In this document: in pieces, positions 17,033-26,744 of the stretch
How positions within the stretch are numbered: the first letter of the stretch is position 1
Layout of the letters: the number at the start of each line of letters is the position of its first letter
Source: an uncultured Clostridia bacterium
Lineage (GTDB): Bacteria; Bacillota; Clostridia; TANB77; CAG-508
Length of the DNA stretch: 43,949 nt
NCBI GenBank assembly: GCA_947628415.1
Contig: CANQZU010000003.1
Location: 1 to 43,949, forward strand
Direction: 5' to 3'
Made by a program: the position numbers and the translations under genes
Notes under the pieces: generated by a model
Databases searched by the model: none
Seen by the model: the letters and a program-made list of their open reading frames with translations, nothing else
Told to the model about the DNA's origin: nothing

Positions 17033-18532
17033 TTACTGTTTTAAATTTAACTCTATATAAAATTCTACCCCATTTTCTTTATTGATAACTCCATATCCAT
17101 TTTGATAATTACTCATAATAGCTTTTACAAAAGATAATCCAATTCCTGTTCCTCCATCTTGTCTATTTCTAGATGGGTCGACCTTATAAAAACGATTCCA
17201 TATTCTTGTAAGATGTTCTTCTTCTATGATATCTCCTGTATTAAATACTTTTACTTTTACTTTATTTGTTTTGCTATCCACTTCATTTTCAATCTGAATA
17301 TATTTTTCGTTGTTTACATCTTTGACATGTTTAATAGCATTAGTAAGATAATTGCTAATCACTTGTTCAATGTAAAAATCATCTGCTAATACATTGATTT
17401 CTTCTGATGTTTTCCATCGAATTTCTACTTGTTTTTCTTCTAACATTACTTGTGATTTTCGAGCAACCTCTTTTTCTACTTCTACTAAGTTAAATGTTTT
17501 ATCTTCAAAATCTCTTTTCCCATACTCTAGCTTCATTAATTCTAACAATTGTTTTACTAATCGATCCATTTTGTTTATTTCATCTAAAATTACTTCTGCA
17601 TAAAATTTTCTACTTTCTGGATCTGAATTGACATTTTCTAGTAATCCTTCACTATAACCTTGAATTAAAGCAATTGGCGTTTTTAGCTCATGAGATACAT
17701 CAGATATGAAAGTTTTTCTCATTTCATCAATTTTAGATTTTTCTTCAATATCCTTTTCTAATTCAATATTAGTACTTCTTAATTGCTTAATTGTTTTTTC
17801 TAATTTATCAGACATAATATTAATGCTTTTCCCTAAATGGTTAATTTCATCATCAGCATCTGTCATTCGATATTTATGACTAAAATCTAAATTAGCCATT
17901 TTTTTAGCAATATCATTTAATTCAGATATTGGATCTGCAAATTTTCTAGAAACATATGAAACAATAACAGCAGCAATTAAAATAGTAAAACCAGCCATTA
18001 AATATAAAAAGTTATTAGATATTTTAACACTTTCTTCAATAGATGTAATTGGCATTCTAATATATAGTAAATAAGAATTGTCTAATATGGCTGATAATAA
18101 AATATAAGTAATTCCATTTTTAGTATCTTGAATCCTTTTAATCGAATAATTTTCTTGTTCTTCCATAATCTCTTCTGATTGCAATTTAAATGGTTTTGTC
18201 ATTTCGTTCATCTGTCCTAATGTAGAAAAAAAATCTTTATTAGAACTATATACACTAACATTTTGATCATTTTTAATTAAAATATCAAAATCATTATTAA
18301 TAGCAATTTTCTCTAACTGTTCTTCTAAATCAATATCTTGAGCATGATTATAGTAATCATTAACAATTTGATACACAGACTTTAATGCTTTTGTCTTGCT
18401 ATATAAATAAAACTGACCAAAAACAAAATTATTTACTAATATTAAAAATAAAATAATGAGCAAAATTACACCTGATAATGTAAGAAAAAGTTTTACTCTA
18501 ACCGATTTTATTGCATTTTTAAATTTTTCCAT
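17033..18532 (-). CDS. Two-component sensor histidine kinase
   Basis: 499 residues: two membrane helices (about 13-35 and 165-190) flanking an extracellular sensor region, a HAMP linker (KFADPISELNDIAKKM), a HisKA dimerisation domain with the phospho-acceptor His in FISDVSHELKTPIA, and a HATPase domain with N-box NYLTNAIKH, VFNTGD and GGTGIGLSFV. All boxes are intact, with no CGG site, unlike the other kinase in this window. It follows the OmpR-type regulator by 10 nt, a standard cognate pair. The stimulus is unknown. The closest general type is the ResE/VanS-like class. Confidence 0.92.
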   Translation of the reverse strand: MEKFKNAIKSVRVKLFLTLSGVILLIILFLILVNNFVFGQFYLYSKTKALKSVYQIVNDYYNHAQDIDLEEQLEKIAINNDFDILIKNDQNVSVYSSNKDFFSTLGQMNEMTKPFKLQSEEIMEEQENYSIKRIQDTKNGITYILLSAILDNSYLLYIRMPITSIEESVKISNNFLYLMAGFTILIAAVIVSYVSRKFADPISELNDIAKKMANLDFSHKYRMTDADDEINHLGKSINIMSDKLEKTIKQLRSTNIELEKDIEEKSKIDEMRKTFISDVSHELKTPIALIQGYSEGLLENVNSDPESRKFYAEVILDEINKMDRLVKQLLELMKLEYGKRDFEDKTFNLVEVEKEVARKSQVMLEEKQVEIRWKTSEEINVLADDFYIEQVISNYLTNAIKHVKDVNNEKYIQIENEVDSKTNKVKVKVFNTGDIIEEEHLTRIWNRFYKVDPSRNRQDGGTGIGLSFVKAIMSNYQNGYGVINKENGVEFYIELNLKQ

Positions 18533-18542
18533 CTCTTAGCTC

Positions 18543-19220
18543 CTATTTTACCTCAAACTTATAGCCTACACCTCTCATTGTCTTAATATATCTACCTTTT
18601 TTTCCTAATTTGTGTCGAATCTTTTTAATATGACTATCAATTGTTCTGGAATCTCCATAATAATCATAATTCCAAACATTGTTTAAAATTTTATCTCTTG
18701 ATAAAGCAATGTTTTCATTTTCTACTAAATAAATGAATAATTCATATTCTCTTAAACTAAGTTCTATTGGTTTTCCATCTACTTTTACAGTCCTTCCCTC
18801 TTGATCAATTTCTATGCCAGAATAATCTTTTATTTTAGAAGTGTCTTTGCTTGTCCTTTTTAAAATAGCTTCTACTCTTGCTACTAATATTTTAGGGCTA
18901 AATGGCTTTGAAATATATTCATCTGCTCCAAGTTCAAACCCAAATAATTCATCTTGTTCTTCTCCTCTTGCTGTTAACATGATAATTGGAACTTTAGATT
19001 GTTGTCTAACTTGACGAAGAACTGACCATCCATCTAGTTTAGGCATCATAACATCTAATAAAATTAAAGTGATTTTATTTTTATTTTCCTCAAAAACTTG
19101 TAATGCTTTTTCCCCATCTTCTGCTTCTAAAATATTATATTCTTTTGCTTTTAAAAAATCCTTAATTAATTTTCTCATTCTAGATTCATCATCTACTACT
19201 AATACACAATTGTTTGCCAT
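18543..19220 (-). CDS. OmpR-family response regulator
   Basis: 225 residues: an N-terminal receiver domain with the acidic pocket (VVDDESRMR), phospho-acceptor Asp in ILLDVMMPKLDG, and a conserved Lys in YISKPFSP, then a C-terminal winged-helix DNA-binding domain (ELSLREYELFIYL...VWNYDYYGDSRTIDSHIKKIRHKLG...TMRGVGYKFE). It sits directly upstream of its likely cognate kinase. Targets cannot be told from the sequence. The sortase operon next door is one candidate by position only. Confidence 0.95.
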   Translation of the reverse strand: MANNCVLVVDDESRMRKLIKDFLKAKEYNILEAEDGEKALQVFEENKNKITLILLDVMMPKLDGWSVLRQVRQQSKVPIIMLTARGEEQDELFGFELGADEYISKPFSPKILVARVEAILKRTSKDTSKIKDYSGIEIDQEGRTVKVDGKPIELSLREYELFIYLVENENIALSRDKILNNVWNYDYYGDSRTIDSHIKKIRHKLGKKGRYIKTMRGVGYKFEVK

Positions 19221-19283
19221 GTTTCATCTCTCCTCATTTTCTACTATTGCAATTATATTTTATAAATGTGTCTTTTTGGTGAA

Positions 19284-19309
19284 AAAAGCACATATATCAT
19301 GTGCTTTTT
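19284..19309 (-). terminator. Terminator of the MscS gene
   Basis: A hairpin with AAAAAGCACAT and ATGTGCTTTTT arms overlaps the stop codon of the upstream MscS gene. T-run on the minus strand, and on the plus strand as well. Confidence 0.8.
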
Positions 19310-20345
19310 AATTTTTGACATAAACGGTTTTTGTATCATAAGAAAGTTGTATTTCTTCTTCTTTTAAAATGTTCATAATTTTCATATTTATTTCTTCTTT
19401 TTCTGCAATAAAACTTGTATAATCAACAGAATCTGTAAAACTACAAATTAAAACATTTAATCCGTTTTCAGAAATGGTATCAAATTTTACTACAATAGAA
19501 TTATCATAAATAGCTTCTCTAGAAGCTAACATTTCTTGTACTCTAGTTTTAAATTTTTCTAATTTCTCTAGAGGCGTATCCATTTCAATACACAAATTCA
19601 TTTTATATCTACGTTTTTCCATTTTACTCCAATTAATTATAGAACTATTTGCAATAATAGAATTTGGAATATTAACTAAAGCATTTTCAAAAGTTCTTAA
19701 CCTTGTGCTACGAAAAGTAATATCTTCAATAGTACCTTCAAATGGATCCATTTCAATCCAATCTCCTACCATAAATGGTTTATCCAAAAAGATAACAAGA
19801 CCTGCAAATAAATTTTTGGCAGTATCTTGGGCAGCAAGAGTAATAATAATACCACCAATTCCTAACCCTGCTACTAGCCCATTTAAATTAAATCCTAATT
19901 CCGTAATAATTAAAAAACCTGCTACAAGATAAATTATTACTCTTACTATTTTTAATCCAAATTGAAACATAGAGTCTTCTACTTTTTGATTCATTTTACT
20001 TTGCATCTTTTTTACAAAAGTAGACTCTATAGTAAAACTTTTAGCTAACCCTTTAGCAAAAGTTAAAATGCTAACTATTTTAAAAACTTTTGTGGCAATT
20101 TGCATTACTTTGTCTGAAATAGAAAATGGTTCTTTTAAAAATACAATTGCCAAATATATTCCTAATACCACAAAAAAAACTCTTAATGGTTGATAAAATG
20201 CACTTTCTTTTATTTTACTTATTTTCTTTTCCTTAAATTTAAACATTCTAATAATGATATATGATAAAGGAGAACTAAAAATTCTAAAAAGTAAAAAGAT
20301 GCCTATTGCTATCCATATATCTATTAAATGTGTCATTTGATTCAT
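19308..20345 (-). CDS. MscS-family mechanosensitive channel
   Basis: 345 residues with N-terminal helices (about 10-35, 55-75, 88-105, 133-155) and the pore-lining MscS segment GFNLNGLVAGLGIGGIIITLAAQD near residues 150-175, then the beta domain (GLVIFLDKPFMVGDWIEM, EGTIEDITFRSTRLRTFENALVNIPNS). It releases solutes on hypo-osmotic shock. The length is between E. coli MscS and larger family members. It ends at a terminator and is preceded by rpoD across a short gap. Confidence 0.92.
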   Translation of the reverse strand: MNQMTHLIDIWIAIGIFLLFRIFSSPLSYIIIRMFKFKEKKISKIKESAFYQPLRVFFVVLGIYLAIVFLKEPFSISDKVMQIATKVFKIVSILTFAKGLAKSFTIESTFVKKMQSKMNQKVEDSMFQFGLKIVRVIIYLVAGFLIITELGFNLNGLVAGLGIGGIIITLAAQDTAKNLFAGLVIFLDKPFMVGDWIEMDPFEGTIEDITFRSTRLRTFENALVNIPNSIIANSSIINWSKMEKRRYKMNLCIEMDTPLEKLEKFKTRVQEMLASREAIYDNSIVVKFDTISENGLNVLICSFTDSVDYTSFIAEKEEINMKIMNILKEEEIQLSYDTKTVYVKN

Positions 20346-20370
20346 GTTATCCTCCGTATTATTCTACTTT

Positions 20371-21645
20371 TTAACCCATATAATCTCTAAGTTTTTTACT
20401 TCTACTTGGATGTCTTAATTTTCTCAATGCTTTGGCTTCTATTTGTCTAATTCTTTCACGTGTTACTTCAAACTCACGTCCTACTTCTTCTAATGTTCTG
20501 GCTTTTCCATCCTCTAAACCAAATCTTAATTTTAATACTTTTGCTTCTCTTGGGGTTAATGTATTCATAACATCTTCTAATTGTTCTTTTAATAAGGTAT
20601 AAGCTGCTGAATCATGTGGAGCAGGACTGTCATCATCTTGTATAAAATCTCCTAAATGACTATCATCTTCTTCTCCGATTGGTGTCTCTAAAGATACTGG
20701 ATCTTGTGCTATTTTTTGAATCTCCATTACTTTTTCAACTGATATTTCCATTTCTTCTGCTATTTCATCTGGAGTTGGTTCTCTTCCCAATTGTTGTAAC
20801 AAATGTCTAGAAGTTCTAATTAATTTATTGATAGTTTCTACCATGTGTACTGGAATTCTGATTGTTCTTGCTTGATCTGCAATAGCTCTTGTAATAGCTT
20901 GTCTTATCCACCAAGTAGCATAAGTACTAAATTTAAAGCCTTTTGTATAATCAAATTTTTCAACTGCTTTTATTAATCCCATGTTTCCTTCTTGAATTAA
21001 ATCTAAAAATAGCATACCTCTTCCTACATATTTTTTAGCAATACTTACTACCAATCTTAAGTTTGATTCTGCTAATTGCTTTTTAGCCTCTTCATCACCT
21101 GCTAAAATCTTTTTAGCTAAATCTAATTCTTGATCAAAAGTTAAAAGAGGAATTCTTCCAATTTCTCTTAAATACATTCTAACTGGATCATCTACATTAA
21201 CACCTTCATAATTTGTATCTGTTATTTCATCTAATTTTAAGTCTTCTACTTCTTTTAAATCTTCAATATCTGGTTCTTCTTCTAAATCATCTGTTAATAA
21301 ATCGACCCCTAGTTCTTCAAAAGCATCAAAAACTTGATCCATTTGTTCTGGATTAACATCATCTAGTTCAGTTGCTAAATCTCCATAAGTGATACTTCCT
21401 TTTTCTTTTGCTTTTTTTAGAATATTATTAACTGTTTCTTCTTTTAGTTTATTGTCTGTATCCTCATCTATTGGTTTTTCAGATTCTTGCTTTGATACTA
21501 TTTCTTGTGATGGTTGTTCAACTATTTCTTCTTTTTTGATTGTTTTATTGGCTTTTTCTACTTCATTTTCTTTTGTCGCCTTTTTATTTTGCTTAGTTTC
21601 TTTTGTTTCCTCCACTTTTTTAACTTCTTCTTTTTTATTTGCCAT
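20371..21645 (-). CDS. rpoD: Primary sigma factor SigA/RpoD
   Basis: 424 residues. After a Lys/Glu-rich N-terminal stretch come a region 1.1-like segment ([14 protein letters not shown]), region 1.2 ([16 protein letters not shown]), region 2 ([52 protein letters not shown]), region 3, and region 4 ([38 protein letters not shown]). These recognise -10 and -35 elements like those noted for purH and por. GGGGTG lies before the ATG I chose. An in-frame GTG three codons upstream is less likely. It follows dnaG as in the classical macromolecular synthesis operon. Confidence 0.97.
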   Translation of the reverse strand: MANKKEEVKKVEETKETKQNKKATKENEVEKANKTIKKEEIVEQPSQEIVSKQESEKPIDEDTDNKLKEETVNNILKKAKEKGSITYGDLATELDDVNPEQMDQVFDAFEELGVDLLTDDLEEEPDIEDLKEVEDLKLDEITDTNYEGVNVDDPVRMYLREIGRIPLLTFDQELDLAKKILAGDEEAKKQLAESNLRLVVSIAKKYVGRGMLFLDLIQEGNMGLIKAVEKFDYTKGFKFSTYATWWIRQAITRAIADQARTIRIPVHMVETINKLIRTSRHLLQQLGREPTPDEIAEEMEISVEKVMEIQKIAQDPVSLETPIGEEDDSHLGDFIQDDDSPAPHDSAAYTLLKEQLEDVMNTLTPREAKVLKLRFGLEDGKARTLEEVGREFEVTRERIRQIEAKALRKLRHPSRSKKLRDYMG

Positions 21646-21656
21646 TATTTTCACCC

Positions 21657-23438
21657 CTATTTAATTTTTGCTAATCGGATAATTAGATTTTTCAACTCTT
21701 TTTCTAATTCTTTTTTTTCATTTGGTTCTAAATTTTGTTCTAATAGTTCTAATATTTCAAATTTTCGATTATTTAGCTTGTCCTTTTCATAACTTTGGAT
21801 AATATCATCAATTGCTTTTTCTATATCATTCATTTTATAATCATCTGCCATAATCTCTGTAATATGATTTTGCTCTTCTTCTCCTAGCATATCGATTATG
21901 CCATTTATATTACTATTTCCTTTTTCAAATTCTTCATACAGTTTTTTGGCAATTTTTTGATTAACTATATCTTTAAAATCTTCTGGTAAAATATTTTGTT
22001 TGATGATTTCGAAAACATTTAAACTTTCTGTTACTAATATAGCTATAACCATGTTTTCTCTTTTTCTTATGGCTTCTGGTATTTCATTATTTTCTACCTT
22101 TTTATGAGATACAATTGGTTTTGATTTGTCTAAAAGTTTTTCTCCTTTTACATTATGATAGGTTAATTTATCGACTTCAGCATAAATAGCTTCTTTCGAT
22201 ATTGCATATTCTTTTGCTATTTTTTCTAAATAAACTTCTCTTTCAATAGTGTTATCTACTTTTGCAATCAGCTTTGCAATTTCTTTTAAAAATTTAATTT
22301 TATCATTTGTATTTTCTAGTTGTAAATTTTGTTTTAAAACTTTTACCTTAAATTCAATAACAGAAAGAGCTTTTTCAATTAAACTTTGAAATCTGGCATT
22401 TCCAAATTTAATAATATATTCATCTGGATCTTTTGCTCCTTCCATTTGCAAAATTCGAATGTCACAACCCATATTCTGCAAAATATCTAAAGCTCGTAAT
22501 TTAGCTGTTAATCCTGCTTCATCTGAATCAAAACTTAATATGATTTTTTCTGAATTTTTTCTAAGCAACCAACCTTGTGCTTGTGTCAAAGCAGTTCCTA
22601 AAGGTGCTACTACATTTGTAATTCCTCTTTGATGAAGAGATATTACATCCATATAACCTTCAACAACCAATATTTGTTTTATATCTCCTCTTTTAGCAAC
22701 ATTTAATCCAAATAAATTTCTTCCTTTACTGTAAACAATATTTTCAGGTGAATTAATATACTTTGGTTTTGAATCATCCAAAACTCTTCCACCGAATGCA
22801 ATGACTTTTCCTCTTGTATCACAAATAGGAAACATCAATCTATTTCGATATCTGTCTATATATTGTCCTCTTTCATTTCGATTAACTAATCCTGATTCTA
22901 AAATTTCTAGTTCTTGAAATCCCTGTTTCTTTAGTGCTTGATATAATTCATCAAATTTTCCTGAAAATCCAATTTGGAAAGATTTTAAAGTTTCATTTGT
23001 TAATTTTCTTTTTTTGATATATTCTTGTACTATTTTTGACTCTGGTTTGTATAAATTTTCATGATAAAAATTTGCTGCGAACTCATTTACTTTATAAACT
23101 TTTGATTTTAATAATTCTTTACTTGCATCTACGCTATTTTCCAAACTTGGTAATTGTATATTAGATCTTTCTGCTAATAACTGAACTGCTTCTATAAAAT
23201 TTATTCCTTCTATTTTTGTCAAAAAAGTAAAAACATTACCTCCTACCCCACAGCCAAAACAATGAAAGATTTGTTTATCTGGTGATACAGAAAAGGAAGG
23301 AGATTTTTCATTGTGAAATGGACATAATCCAAAGAAGTTTCTTCCGCTTCTTTTTAAATGCACATACTGTGATATAATATCTACAATATCATTTGTTTGC
23401 CTTACTTCATCTATGATTTCATCACTATATCGTTGCAT
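21657..23438 (-). CDS. dnaG: DNA primase
   Basis: 593 residues, normal length. An N-terminal CHC2 zinc domain ([16 protein letters not shown] then [15 protein letters not shown]), the primase catalytic core beginning GRNRLMFP-like at [12 protein letters not shown], a TOPRIM domain ([35 protein letters not shown]), and a helicase-interacting C-terminal region. It makes RNA primers for replication. The stop lies 11 nt before the rpoD start, so the pair is an operon. Confidence 0.97.
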   Translation of the reverse strand: MQRYSDEIIDEVRQTNDIVDIISQYVHLKRSGRNFFGLCPFHNEKSPSFSVSPDKQIFHCFGCGVGGNVFTFLTKIEGINFIEAVQLLAERSNIQLPSLENSVDASKELLKSKVYKVNEFAANFYHENLYKPESKIVQEYIKKRKLTNETLKSFQIGFSGKFDELYQALKKQGFQELEILESGLVNRNERGQYIDRYRNRLMFPICDTRGKVIAFGGRVLDDSKPKYINSPENIVYSKGRNLFGLNVAKRGDIKQILVVEGYMDVISLHQRGITNVVAPLGTALTQAQGWLLRKNSEKIILSFDSDEAGLTAKLRALDILQNMGCDIRILQMEGAKDPDEYIIKFGNARFQSLIEKALSVIEFKVKVLKQNLQLENTNDKIKFLKEIAKLIAKVDNTIEREVYLEKIAKEYAISKEAIYAEVDKLTYHNVKGEKLLDKSKPIVSHKKVENNEIPEAIRKRENMVIAILVTESLNVFEIIKQNILPEDFKDIVNQKIAKKLYEEFEKGNSNINGIIDMLGEEEQNHITEIMADDYKMNDIEKAIDDIIQSYEKDKLNNRKFEILELLEQNLEPNEKKELEKELKNLIIRLAKIK

Positions 23439-23528
23439 TTTTTCCTCACTTTCTTTTAAAATATCTCAAATAAACATACGTAATTATATTATTCGACGCA
23501 TTTTACATAAATCCTTCTTAATTTAAAA

Positions 23529-23550
23529 AAAATTGCTAAAAAGCAATTTT
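23529..23550 (-). terminator. Terminator of the alarmone synthetase gene
   Basis: A 9-bp stem (23529-23537 with 23542-23550) just after the stop, followed by A/T-rich sequence with T-run on the minus strand. Confidence 0.65.
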
Positions 23551-23553
23551 CTT

Positions 23554-24213
23554 TTATTCATTTAAATTAATCATTTTATGATCTAATTTATGTATCATTT
23601 TAGCACAATAAATCCATTCATTTGACTCTTCATTCGTAATTTTTTCTTGCGGTTTATATTTCATTTTATGTTCTAAGTTTGCCCAAAAATCCATTGCAAT
23701 TGTTCGTATTTGCACCTCGACTTTTACATAAATTATATTTTTAGATAAGGTAACTGGTACTTTTAATAATAAATGATAACTGGAATATCCACTTTTTTTA
23801 GGATGTGTTACATAGTCCTTTTCCTTTAATACTTCTATTCCATTCCATTTTTTTAATAAATCTTTAATGGTAAAAATGTCTCTTTTTAAAGGACATATGA
23901 TTCTTAAGCCTGCAATATCGTTTATATTTTTAATCATTTCTTGATAAGTAAAAGAAATCTTTCTTTGTTCCATTTTATTTATAATACTTTTTGGTTCTTT
24001 AATTCTCGTAGTTATATGATCAATTAAATCATACTCATAAAATAGTTTAAATTCGTCTTTTAAAATTTCTATTTTTGTTTCTAATTCTCGAATTGCCATT
24101 GAATAAAGAAACATTAATCTCTTAAAATTTTTGTCGTCTAGTTTTAATTTTTGATGATAGTCAATTAAATTCTCTATTCCCATTAAATAATTTTTCTTTT
24201 GAAGTTTCATCAT
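23554..24213 (-). CDS. Small (p)ppGpp synthetase, RelA/SpoT domain
   Basis: 219 residues with only the synthetase domain, as in the RelQ/RelP small alarmone synthetases: no HD hydrolase and no TGS/ACT regulatory part. Visible are IINKMEQRKISFTYQEMIKN, NDIAGLRIICP, the substrate loop YVTHPKKSGYSSYHLLL, VEVQIRTIAMDFWANLEHKMKYK. It should transfer pyrophosphate from ATP to GDP/GTP. It is flanked by terminators on both sides, so is a monocistronic unit. RelQ versus RelP cannot be decided by eye. Confidence 0.88.
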   Translation of the reverse strand: MMKLQKKNYLMGIENLIDYHQKLKLDDKNFKRLMFLYSMAIRELETKIEILKDEFKLFYEYDLIDHITTRIKEPKSIINKMEQRKISFTYQEMIKNINDIAGLRIICPLKRDIFTIKDLLKKWNGIEVLKEKDYVTHPKKSGYSSYHLLLKVPVTLSKNIIYVKVEVQIRTIAMDFWANLEHKMKYKPQEKITNEESNEWIYCAKMIHKLDHKMINLNE

Positions 24214-24297
24214 CCATACACCTTCCTATTATTATTATATGCTTTATCTTAACGTATTATTGTAACAAAATAATATTTTATTGGTAATTTTTGTGTG

Positions 24298-24326
24298 AAA
24301 AAAAGAAGACATTCGTCTTCTTTTTT
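24298..24326 (-). terminator. Bidirectional terminator after proS
   Basis: GAAGAC-ATTC-GTCTTC hairpin flanked by A-run and T-run, directly after the proS stop. Confidence 0.85.
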
Positions 24327-24334
24327 CATTAATA

Positions 24335-25616
24335 TTATTGAAATCTTTTAATTAATTCTTCTCGTGTCATCATAATTTTTTCACCAGTTTTTATATTTTC
24401 AAGTTCAAATTTATTGTCATTAGATTGTTCTCCTAAAATTACCATATAAGGAGTACCTAATATTTTACAGTCTTTTATTTTTGTTCCAATATTCAAATTT
24501 TCTCTATCATCTAAAATACTAGCAATTTTTTCATTTTGTAAAATTTCATATAATTCATTTGCTTGTTTTACTTTTTCTGGCTGATCCATTTTAGGAATAA
24601 TTTGAATTTTATAAGGTGCAATTGATTCCGGTAATGAAAATCCACATGGTCCCCATTTTTCATCCGTTAACAAACATTGTTCATATAAAGCAGCTACTGT
24701 TCTGCTTACACCAATTCCATAACATCCCATATAATATAATGTCTCTTTGCCTTCTTGATTTGTAAATTTTCCATTCATCATTTCAGAATATCTAGTTCCT
24801 AATTGAAAAATATGCCCTAATTCCATAGTTCTTATTTCTTTAAAATTTGAAATATCTTCTATTTGATATTCTTCTCTTAAATATTCTTGATAATTTTCTT
24901 TTTCTAAAATTTCTGTATTTAATCCAATTCCTGTTTGTTCATCATATAATATTTTATCTTCCCCTTGTTCAGAAATTAGCATAAATTCCTCTGACCTTTT
25001 TCCTCCCATTGCTCCATTGTCTGCTACAATTGGAATTACTTTCATTCCAATTTTTTCAAATATTTCTAAAAAGGCTTCTCTTATATTTTCATAAGATTTT
25101 ATCATGTGATTTTCATCAACATCAAAGCTATAAGCATCAAGCATTGGAAAAGCCTTTCCTCTTAATAAATAACCTCTTGTTCTAATTTCATTTCTAAATT
25201 TTTCTCCAATTTGGTAATATGTTACTGGTAAGTTTTTATAAGATTTTAGCTTTTCTCTAGCAAATTCGAGCATTGCCTCTTCCCCTGTAGGAGCTAAACA
25301 AAATGTTCCTTTATTAGATTCTGTAATTAGCATAGTTCCATCTTGAACATAATGTTCATATCTTCCTGAATTTTTCCATATAGTATCTGGCTGTAAAGTA
25401 GGCAGTAATACTTCTGTACAACCATATTTATTTAAAGTTTCCACAATAATTTGCTCTACTTTTCTTCTAACTAATAAAGGGACTGTATTATAACCAAATA
25501 AACCAGCTCCATATTGTACTAATTGTCCTGTTTGCAATAAAATACTTTGTCCTGGATACATTTCATCAATATTATTTAATTTAACAGTTCCTAATCCTGT
25601 TCCGTGATAATTTCAT
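24335..25616 (-). CDS. proS: Prolyl-tRNA synthetase, short form, read through one CGG +1 shift
   Basis: Class II synthetase charging tRNA-Pro. The obvious open frame begins at an ATG without SD (MYPGQS, 25561), but an ATG at 25616 has AGAGG close upstream. From there the zero frame reads M-K-L-S and then CGG (25602-25604) and stops after 11 codons; skipping the C gives M-K-L-S-G-T-G-L-G-T-V-K-L and joins the main frame, for 426 residues. Motifs: GAGLFGYNTVPLL, LAPTGEEAMLEFAREKL, YYQIGEKFRNEIRTRGYLLRGKAFPMLDAYSFD, GCYGIGVSRTVAAL. The usual ~180-residue editing (INS) domain between motifs 2 and 3 is missing, as in alphaproteobacterial-type ProRS. The length 1282 is 3n+1, consistent with one extra base. 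scpB lies 21 nt upstream. Confidence 0.88.
25602..25604 (-). other. CGG +1 shift site 12 (proS codon 5, Ser-[C]-Gly)
   Basis: Coding strand TCA-C-GGA-ACA; the extra C is at 25604. Without the shift translation would stop after 11 codons. One of two sites not preceded by a T-ending codon. Confidence 0.7.
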
Positions 25617-25637
25617 GTTTTTTCCTCTTCCTTTTAT

Positions 25638-26258
25638 TTATTGATTATTTATATTTTTTATAATATCTTCTTGTTCTTTTACCTCTTCTGGTGTTTCTGT
25701 TTTTTCAATTAATTCATCAATAACAATTTGTTGATTTTCATCAATTTTATATCTTGGTAATTCTGGTAATTGTTCTAAAGAATCATAACCAAACATTCTT
25801 AAGAACTCATTTGTTGTTTGATAAGACATCGGTTTTCCTGGTAAATCAATTTTTCCAGCTTCTTCAATTAATCCATATTCTAATAATTTATAAACACAAG
25901 CATCTGCTGAAACGCCACGAATAGATTCTATTTCTGCTCTTGTGATTTGTGGATTATAAGCAATAATTGCTAGAGTTTCTAAAGCTGCATTAGATAAATT
26001 TGGTCTATTTCTCTTATCCAATATTGGATAAATAGATTCATATAAATCTTTTTTGGTACATAATTGATAAGAATCATTTATTTTTACTATTTCAATTCCA
26101 CGTTTTTCTTCTTTATATTCTTCTTGCATATTAGATAGAATATTTTCTAAAGCTTCTTCTGAAAGTTCTAAATTTAAAATAAACTCTTTTTTTGTAACTG
26201 GTCTACCCGCTGCAAAAAGAATTGCTTCTATCGTAGCTTTTAATTGATTAATTTCCAT
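25638..26258 (-). CDS. scpB: Segregation and condensation protein B
   Basis: 206 residues with the two winged-helix domains of ScpB: KATIEAILFAAGRPVTKKEF at the N-terminus, NLSNAALETLAIIAYNPQITRAEIESIRGV in the middle, LIEEAGKIDLPGKPMSYQTTNEFLRMFG near the end, and an acidic tail. It works with SMC and ScpA in chromosome condensation. scpA is not in the window beside it. The gene is probably transcribed with proS, 21 nt downstream. The start has AAAGGAG upstream. Confidence 0.93.
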   Translation of the reverse strand: MEINQLKATIEAILFAAGRPVTKKEFILNLELSEEALENILSNMQEEYKEEKRGIEIVKINDSYQLCTKKDLYESIYPILDKRNRPNLSNAALETLAIIAYNPQITRAEIESIRGVSADACVYKLLEYGLIEEAGKIDLPGKPMSYQTTNEFLRMFGYDSLEQLPELPRYKIDENQQIVIDELIEKTETPEEVKEQEDIIKNINNQ

Positions 26259-26399
26259 TTTGTCTCCTTTATAATCATTATTTTTACCATATGTCTATTA
26301 TGCCATAAAAAGGCTAGTTCGTCAATATTTTTTAAATTTTCTTGCACTTTTCTTATAAATATGATACGATTATTTTAATAAAAAACGGAGGAATTGTTT

Positions 26400-26591
26400 A
26401 TGGAAGAAAAGAAAAATCTAGAAGTCGTTTCTGGAGATGGTTCAAACTTAGATATCTCGCCAGTCTATGATAATTTAGATGCAGCTAAGCCAAAATCAGC
26501 AAAAGATAAACCAACTCATATTGTTATTCCAAAAGAAACAAATCAAACTTCAAAAAATGAAAAAGAAGAAGAAAAAAAAGAAGAAAATTAA
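26400..26591 (+). CDS. Small acidic/lysine-rich protein, unknown
   Basis: 63 residues, hydrophilic throughout, with SGDGSNLDISPVYDNLDAA and PKSAKDKPTHIVIPKE then a Lys/Glu tail. No known motif. The ATG has a strong GGAGG 8 nt upstream, which excludes a TTG two codons earlier. Its 3' end forms a hairpin terminator. It is convergent with the rubredoxin gene. Codon use and the SD support a real gene; function unknown. Confidence 0.65.
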   Translation: MEEKKNLEVVSGDGSNLDISPVYDNLDAAKPKSAKDKPTHIVIPKETNQTSKNEKEEEKKEEN

Positions 26592-26605
26592 TTTCTTCTT
26601 TTTTT
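26574..26605 (+). terminator. Hairpin terminator overlapping the small-protein stop
   Basis: AAAAAAGAAGAAA and TTTCTTCTTTTTT arms around TTAA. T-run on the plus strand. It likely also ends the convergent rubredoxin transcript. Confidence 0.7.
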
Positions 26606-26741
26606 ACTCTTCTACTTTTTCAAATAATTCCTTACCAACTCCACATAAAGGACATGTCCAATCTTCTGGTAAATCTTCAAATTTTACTCCTTCTTTTTCT
26701 TCATCATAAATATAACCACATACTGTACATTTATATTTCAT
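26604..26741 (-). CDS. Rubredoxin
   Basis: A 45-residue one-iron electron carrier with both CxxCG motifs ([11 protein letters not shown] and [13 protein letters not shown]). It is slightly shorter than the usual 52-54 residues. Its ATG lies 3 nt after the flavodiiron protein stop, whose last codons (GGAGGTG) supply the SD, so translation is coupled. As in other clostridia it is the natural electron donor of the flavodiiron protein for O2 or NO reduction. Confidence 0.93.
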   Translation of the reverse strand: MKYKCTVCGYIYDEEKEGVKFEDLPEDWTCPLCGVGKELFEKVEE

Positions 26742-26744
26742 TTT

